This document shows, piece after piece, positions 60,715 through 64,000 of a stretch of 64,000 nt of DNA. Below the pieces are notes generated by a model. It saw only the letters and a program-made list of their open reading frames with translations, was not told where the DNA came from and made no database searches. Where the stretch lies: the NCBI GenBank assembly GCA_015066105.1, contig SVOY01000002.1, positions 95,034-159,033 on the forward strand. The letters are read 5' to 3'. Each line of letters opens with the position of its first letter. The first letter of the stretch is position 1. A program made the translations under genes and the position numbers. Source of the stretch: Oscillospiraceae bacterium (GTDB lineage: Bacteria; Bacillota; Clostridia; Oscillospirales; Acutalibacteraceae).

Positions 60715-61731
60715 ATGAAGGCTATAGTTATTGAAAGCCCCGACAAAATTGAAATCAGAGAAATACCTATGCCCGAGGTTAAAGAGGGCGAGGCACTTTT
60801 AAAAATAAGGTATGTGGGCATCTGCGGTGCAGATGTTGCCTCATACACGGGCAATCAGCCCTTTACCACCTACCCGAGAATTCCCGGTCACGAATTTTCT
60901 GCCGAGATTGTTGAAATTCCCGAAAATGACCGCGGACTTAAAAAGGGTGATATTGTAACCTGCAACCCTTACTTCAACTGCGGGGGCTGCTATTCCTGCC
61001 AAAGGGGGCTTGTAAACTGCTGCACCGATAATCAGACAATGGGTGTTCAGCGTGACGGTGCCTTTTGCGAATATGTGGCAATGCCCGTTGAAAGAATTTT
61101 TGACGGCAAGGGCCTTTCGGCAAAGGAGCTTGCACTCATTGAGCCCTTTGCAATTTCACAGCACGCCGCTTCAAGGGCAGAAATAAAAGAAACGGACACG
61201 GTGCTTGTTGTAGGTGCCGGACCTATCGGCCTTTTCGCCCTGCTTGCCGCAAAGCAGAAGTGCAAAAAAATTGTTGTTGCCGATATCCTCGACAACAGAC
61301 TTGAGCTTGCAAAGCAGTACGGTGCAGATGCCGTTGTAAACACAAAGTCAGAGTCCCTTGAGGAGTTTACAAAAAACTTTACCGACGGCAACGGCTTTGA
61401 TGTGTGCATTGAGGCCTGCGGTGCACCCGAAACCTTTCTTGCCTGCATCGACTCAGCGGCCTTCGGTGCAAACATCATCCTTATAGGTAACGGCAAAAGA
61501 GAGACAAGCTTCATTCATTCGGTTATTCTCAAAAAGGAGCTTAACATTCACGGCAGCAGAAATGCACTCAATGCCGACTTTATAAACAACATTGAGCTTG
61601 TAAAGGACAAAAAGGCCGATGTTATGAAAATGGTCAGTGCCGTTTATGAAATGAAGGACGCAACAAAGGCCTTTGAGGCACTTAAAAACAACGACGGCAC
61701 CCTTGCTAAGGTGCTCATAAGGATAGGGTGA
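60715..61731 (+). CDS. Zinc-dependent sugar-acid/polyol dehydrogenase (MDR, LgoD/RspB-like)
   Basis: A 338-residue MDR enzyme. Catalytic zinc ligands are VGICGADVASYTG (Cys, about residue 38) and PGHEFSAEI (His-Glu). The structural-zinc lobe is NCGGCYSCQRGLVNCC (about 88-103), and the Rossmann loop is VVGAGPIGLFALLAA (about 164). The closest described relatives I recognise are L-galactonate and L-gulonate 5-dehydrogenases, and threonine/sorbitol dehydrogenases. L-fuconate is 6-deoxy-L-galactonate, so it could oxidise L-fuconate at C5; this is inference. Start at 60715 with GGAGGGC upstream. Confidence 0.8.
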   Translation: MKAIVIESPDKIEIREIPMPEVKEGEALLKIRYVGICGADVASYTGNQPFTTYPRIPGHEFSAEIVEIPENDRGLKKGDIVTCNPYFNCGGCYSCQRGLVNCCTDNQTMGVQRDGAFCEYVAMPVERIFDGKGLSAKELALIEPFAISQHAASRAEIKETDTVLVVGAGPIGLFALLAAKQKCKKIVVADILDNRLELAKQYGADAVVNTKSESLEEFTKNFTDGNGFDVCIEACGAPETFLACIDSAAFGANIILIGNGKRETSFIHSVILKKELNIHGSRNALNADFINNIELVKDKKADVMKMVSAVYEMKDATKAFEALKNNDGTLAKVLIRIG

Positions 61732-61736
61732 GAAAT

Positions 61737-62615
61737 ATGCTTATCATCGATGCACACGCCCACCTGTGGGATAAACAGAAGGGTAAGGTGAACGGCAAGG
61801 CCGTATATGACATCGGCGGCGGAAAAAGCGACTTCGGCGGTGAAATCCGTCAGATGCTTCCGCCTTATATGACCGACGGTGTAAACTCCGCCGAAAGGCT
61901 TATATCCAATATGGATTATGCAGGAGTCTCCGGTGCCGTTATTACCCAGGAATACATAGACGGCAACCAGGATAAATACCTGCTGACGGCCAAGGAAAAA
62001 TATCCCGACAGAATAAAAATCTGTGCCCTTTACGAGGAAAAGGAGCTTAAGGATATTGACGGCTTTGACGGAATAAAAATCTGTGCCTCAAGGCTCAAGG
62101 ACCAAAAGCTTTTAAACCATCTGCACCCCTTTGAGGTGGCGGATAAAAAGGGGATGTTCATTTCAATCGACCTTGCCGACGGTGACATACAGACTGACGA
62201 GCTTGATAAAATTGCAAAAATGTTCCCCGGGCTGAGAATAGCCGTAGGTCACTTCGGTATGGTGACAAGAAAGGGCTGGCAGGAGCAGATTAAGCTTGCG
62301 AAAAACAAGAATGTTTTCATTGAAAGCGGCGGAATCACCTGGCTTTTCAACAGTGAATTTTACCCCTACCCCTCTGCGGTAAAGGCCATAAAAGAGGCGG
62401 CAGAGCTTGTGGGCTTCAACAAGCTTATGTGGGGCAGCGATTACCCGAGAACAATGACGGCAATCACCTACACAATGAGCCTTGATTTCATCCGAAAAAC
62501 AAATGAAATCACCGAAAAGGATAAGGCTCTCCTTCTCGGTGAAAACGCAGTCGGCTTCTACGGCTTTAAAAAGCTTACAGAACCCCCAAGGGTAAAAAAT
62601 ATGGTAGAGGATTAA
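61737..62615 (+). CDS. Amidohydrolase-superfamily lactonase (fuconolactonase-like)
   Basis: A 292-residue TIM-barrel amidohydrolase: IIDAHAHLWDKQKG at the N-terminus (HxH), GGGKSDFGGEIRQMLPPYM, IAVGHFGMVTRKGW (His on strand 6, about residue 171) and MWGSDYPRTM (catalytic Asp, about 241). The COG3618/COG2159 group includes L-fucono-1,5-lactonase, rhamnonolactonase and decarboxylases. Between a fucosidase/dehydrogenase set and an importer component, hydrolysis of fuconolactone is the simplest reading. Start at 61737 (GGGTGAG upstream); a GTG at 61728 is possible. Confidence 0.75.
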   Translation: MLIIDAHAHLWDKQKGKVNGKAVYDIGGGKSDFGGEIRQMLPPYMTDGVNSAERLISNMDYAGVSGAVITQEYIDGNQDKYLLTAKEKYPDRIKICALYEEKELKDIDGFDGIKICASRLKDQKLLNHLHPFEVADKKGMFISIDLADGDIQTDELDKIAKMFPGLRIAVGHFGMVTRKGWQEQIKLAKNKNVFIESGGITWLFNSEFYPYPSAVKAIKEAAELVGFNKLMWGSDYPRTMTAITYTMSLDFIRKTNEITEKDKALLLGENAVGFYGFKKLTEPPRVKNMVED

Positions 62616-62621
62616 AAGGCT

Positions 62622-63161
62622 ATGAAAAGTAAAAACAGTATTTCAAGGCTCGCTCTTTCGGCGATGTTTCTCGCACTGAGCTTTCTTATGCCCTTTTTGA
62701 CGGGTCAGATTCCGCAGATTGGCTCAATGCTTTGTCCCATGCACATACCCGTTATTCTCTGCGGCTACATCTGCGGTGCTCCCTGGGGTCTTGCGGTCGG
62801 CTTTGTCGCTCCCCTTCTTCGCTCGGCAATTCTCGGTATGCCCCCTCTTTTCCCCTCGGCGGTTTCAATGGCCTTTGAGCTTGCCGCCTACGGTCTTTTA
62901 TCAGGCGTGCTTTACCGTACAATGAAAAAAAGCAGGCTGAACATTTATCTTTCCCTCATTATAAGCATGGTTATCGGCCGCCTTGTGTGGGGTCTTGCGC
63001 AGTTTATCTGCCTGGGCCTTGACAGTGAAAAATTCGGCCTTGCCGCCTTCTTCAGCGGCGCGGTTACAACGGCCCTGCCCGGCATAATCATTCAGCTTAT
63101 TCTCATTCCTCTGCTTATAATGGTATATGAAAACAAGCTCAGTCAGCTTATACAGGATTAA
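62622..63161 (+). CDS. ECF transporter S component of unknown substrate
   Basis: A 179-residue membrane protein with about six hydrophobic segments. SALFL-like ALSAMFLALSFLMPF, the motif QIGSMLCPMHIPVILCGYI and APLLRSAILGMPPLFPSAV define a S-component family placed in the pantothenate/vitamin-type ECF proteins. It lacks its own ATPase and T subunit in the window, so it would use a shared energising module. As the last gene of a fucoside operon its substrate could be a fucose-pathway product or a vitamin needed there; the sequence does not decide. Confidence 0.8.
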   Translation: MKSKNSISRLALSAMFLALSFLMPFLTGQIPQIGSMLCPMHIPVILCGYICGAPWGLAVGFVAPLLRSAILGMPPLFPSAVSMAFELAAYGLLSGVLYRTMKKSRLNIYLSLIISMVIGRLVWGLAQFICLGLDSEKFGLAAFFSGAVTTALPGIIIQLILIPLLIMVYENKLSQLIQD

Positions 63162-63163
63162 GC

Positions 63164-63868
63164 TTATTGATTTTCTGCAAAAAGCGTCTGCGACTCAGTC
63201 TCAGCCTTGGCAAGAAAGCTGCCGTCAAGCCAGCCGTAGCACGCATATTCACTGCAGTAAACGTAAACCCAGCCCTCGACAGAGGCACTTGCCCCGTAAA
63301 TCTCTACCTGTGTAAGGTCGCTCAGATTTGCAAGCGGCGCATAGCCCTTATCGGGCCCCTTACGCAATGTGAGTCCCTGCCCCGACATTATAAAGGCCGT
63401 TGAGGGCGTGTAGCTTATATCCGGCTTTACAACACTGCTTTTATGGTTAAAGAGACCCGCTTCGGTCTCTTTTTCTTCTGTCTGAGCCTCACCGCCCATA
63501 AAGCTGAACACCGAGGAGGTAAGGTCAAAATAATCTATAACGGCAAAGCTTGCCGCCGCAAGAGCGCAGATGAGAAAAAGCATAAGCAGAATTCTGCCGC
63601 CGTAGCTTTTTTTCCTTTCGGGCTGTGTCTCCTCACCGTTATCGTCAGAATCCGAAAAAATGTGCAGCTGAGGCTGCTTGTTGCTCTCCTTGGTCTCCTC
63701 TTGAGGAAAAACGTACTCCTTGCTGATAATGTTTTCCTCATGCACGGGCACCTTTTCTTCCGGCGGCTGCTCGGGTGCAGGCAGCTTTTCACCTCTCAGC
63801 GGCGAAGCACAGTTGGGACAAAAATTTTCCTTACCCGAAAGGATGTAGTTACAGTTTTTACAAAGCAT
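63164..63868 (-). CDS. Zinc-ribbon, single-helix, SH3-domain membrane protein
   Basis: A 234-residue protein. The N-terminal zinc ribbon (CKNC near residue 3 and CPNC near 18) is followed by an acidic/Pro-rich linker. A transmembrane helix (about 92-112, ILLMLFLICALAAASFAVI) leads to an extracytoplasmic SH3b-like domain (about 155-225) with LTLRKGPDKGYAPLANL and GWVYVYCSEYACYGWLDG. Similar zinc-ribbon/TM/sensor proteins are common in Clostridia and probably monitor the cell wall. It is convergent with the ECF gene (2 bp between stops). Confidence 0.75.
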   Translation of the reverse strand: MLCKNCNYILSGKENFCPNCASPLRGEKLPAPEQPPEEKVPVHEENIISKEYVFPQEETKESNKQPQLHIFSDSDDNGEETQPERKKSYGGRILLMLFLICALAAASFAVIDYFDLTSSVFSFMGGEAQTEEKETEAGLFNHKSSVVKPDISYTPSTAFIMSGQGLTLRKGPDKGYAPLANLSDLTQVEIYGASASVEGWVYVYCSEYACYGWLDGSFLAKAETESQTLFAENQ

Positions 63869-63902
63869 ATTATCGGCTCCTGTTACTATATATTTGCCGG
63901 GA

Positions 63903-63928
63903 CGAGTACATCAAACCAGGTGTACTCG
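63903..63928. other. Hairpin in the leader of the zinc-ribbon/SH3 gene
   Basis: CGAGTACA and TGTACTCG are perfect 8-bp arms around a 10-base loop, 35-60 bp upstream of the gene. It may be an operator or leader hairpin. The remaining bases to the window end (63929-64000) hold a TATAAT on the plus strand (63949-63954) without a good -35 and no gene I can support. Confidence 0.4.
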
Positions 63929-64000
63929 TTTCGTTCTTATTCCTAAGCTATAATAGAAGGGCGAAATGGTCTAACGCTCGGCTCCTAGGATCATGCATCC

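Noticed and set aside
63955..64000. Possible tRNA starting GGGCGAAATGG
   Set aside because: The D-arm does not close (GGTC has no matching 3' strand) and no anticodon stem can be paired within the available bases; cannot be judged without more sequence.

Overview
The window reads as chromosome of a Gram-positive, spore-forming, probably gut-dwelling anaerobe of the Bacillota (class Clostridia, Oscillospiraceae-like). This placement is an inference. It rests on a clostridial-type division and cell-wall (dcw) cluster with meso-DAP-type MurE, BofA and SPOCS/LysM sporulation proteins, a T-box and an FMN riboswitch, ECF-type vitamin transporters, A-richness in the Shine-Dalgarno regions, and many glycoside hydrolases for plant or mucin glycans. 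I see no rRNA, convincing tRNA, CRISPR, prophage or insertion-sequence transposase.

Layout. (1) 1-13.1 kb, minus strand: dcw cluster mraZ-rsmH-ftsL-pbp(spoVD/ftsI)-murE-mraY-ftsW-murG-murA-ftsQ and then ftsZ (cut by the window edge) behind a hairpin and its own promoter. A textbook promoter with GTGG boxes precedes mraZ. (2) 13.3-13.6 kb: a non-coding element with about 40-bp imperfect terminal inverted repeats. (3) 13.7-19.2 kb, minus: one operon ACT protein - DUF711 - metF - MetH activation protein - metH, i.e. one-carbon/methionine synthesis with the reactivation domain on a separate gene. (4) 19.4-29.2 kb: housekeeping and accessory genes: GH27, a secreted SGNH hydrolase, FMN-riboswitch-controlled ribU, manA, bofA, a cell-wall amidase with a YngK-like lipoprotein, two small proteins, and a SPOCS/LysM spore protein. 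(5) 29.4-32.4 kb, plus: a GH3-type adenylating enzyme and a condensation-domain-like acyltransferase, a candidate small-molecule conjugation pair. (6) 32.4-36.1 kb: an orphan trpB under a Trp T-box, flanked by three copies of a covarying palindromic repeat, then an ECF sigma factor with a membrane partner. (7) 36.2-39.3 kb, minus: CDF transporter, metallophosphoesterase and EEP-family phosphodiesterase. (8) 39.4-44.3 kb: GH43-like propeller proteins, a MerR/TipA-type regulator, and a DUF4434-DUF2804 pair divergent from a GH43. (9) 44.4-51.1 kb, minus: a 1304-residue Big_2/BspA surface protein, a secreted beta-propeller and a ceramidase-like secreted protein. (10) 51.3-63.2 kb, plus: a tightly spaced run of eleven genes: Nudix, two paralogous alpha/beta hydrolases (the second lacking a standard start codon), GNAT, GH36 alpha-galactosidase, secreted GH43, GH29 alpha-L-fucosidase, two MDR dehydrogenases, a fuconolactonase-like amidohydrolase and an ECF S component. 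A zinc-ribbon/SH3 membrane protein closes the window.

The most interesting assembly is region 10. Glycosidases that would release galactose, arabinose and fucose sit with enzymes whose chemistry fits non-phosphorylating oxidation of L-fucose (dehydrogenase, lactonase, second dehydrogenase), together with a vitamin-type transporter component of unknown substrate. Other signals worth following are the GH3/acyltransferase pair, the ATA-start paralogue, the repeats around trpB, the inverted-repeat element upstream of mraZ, and the ceramidase-like protein near two membrane-anchored phosphoesterases.
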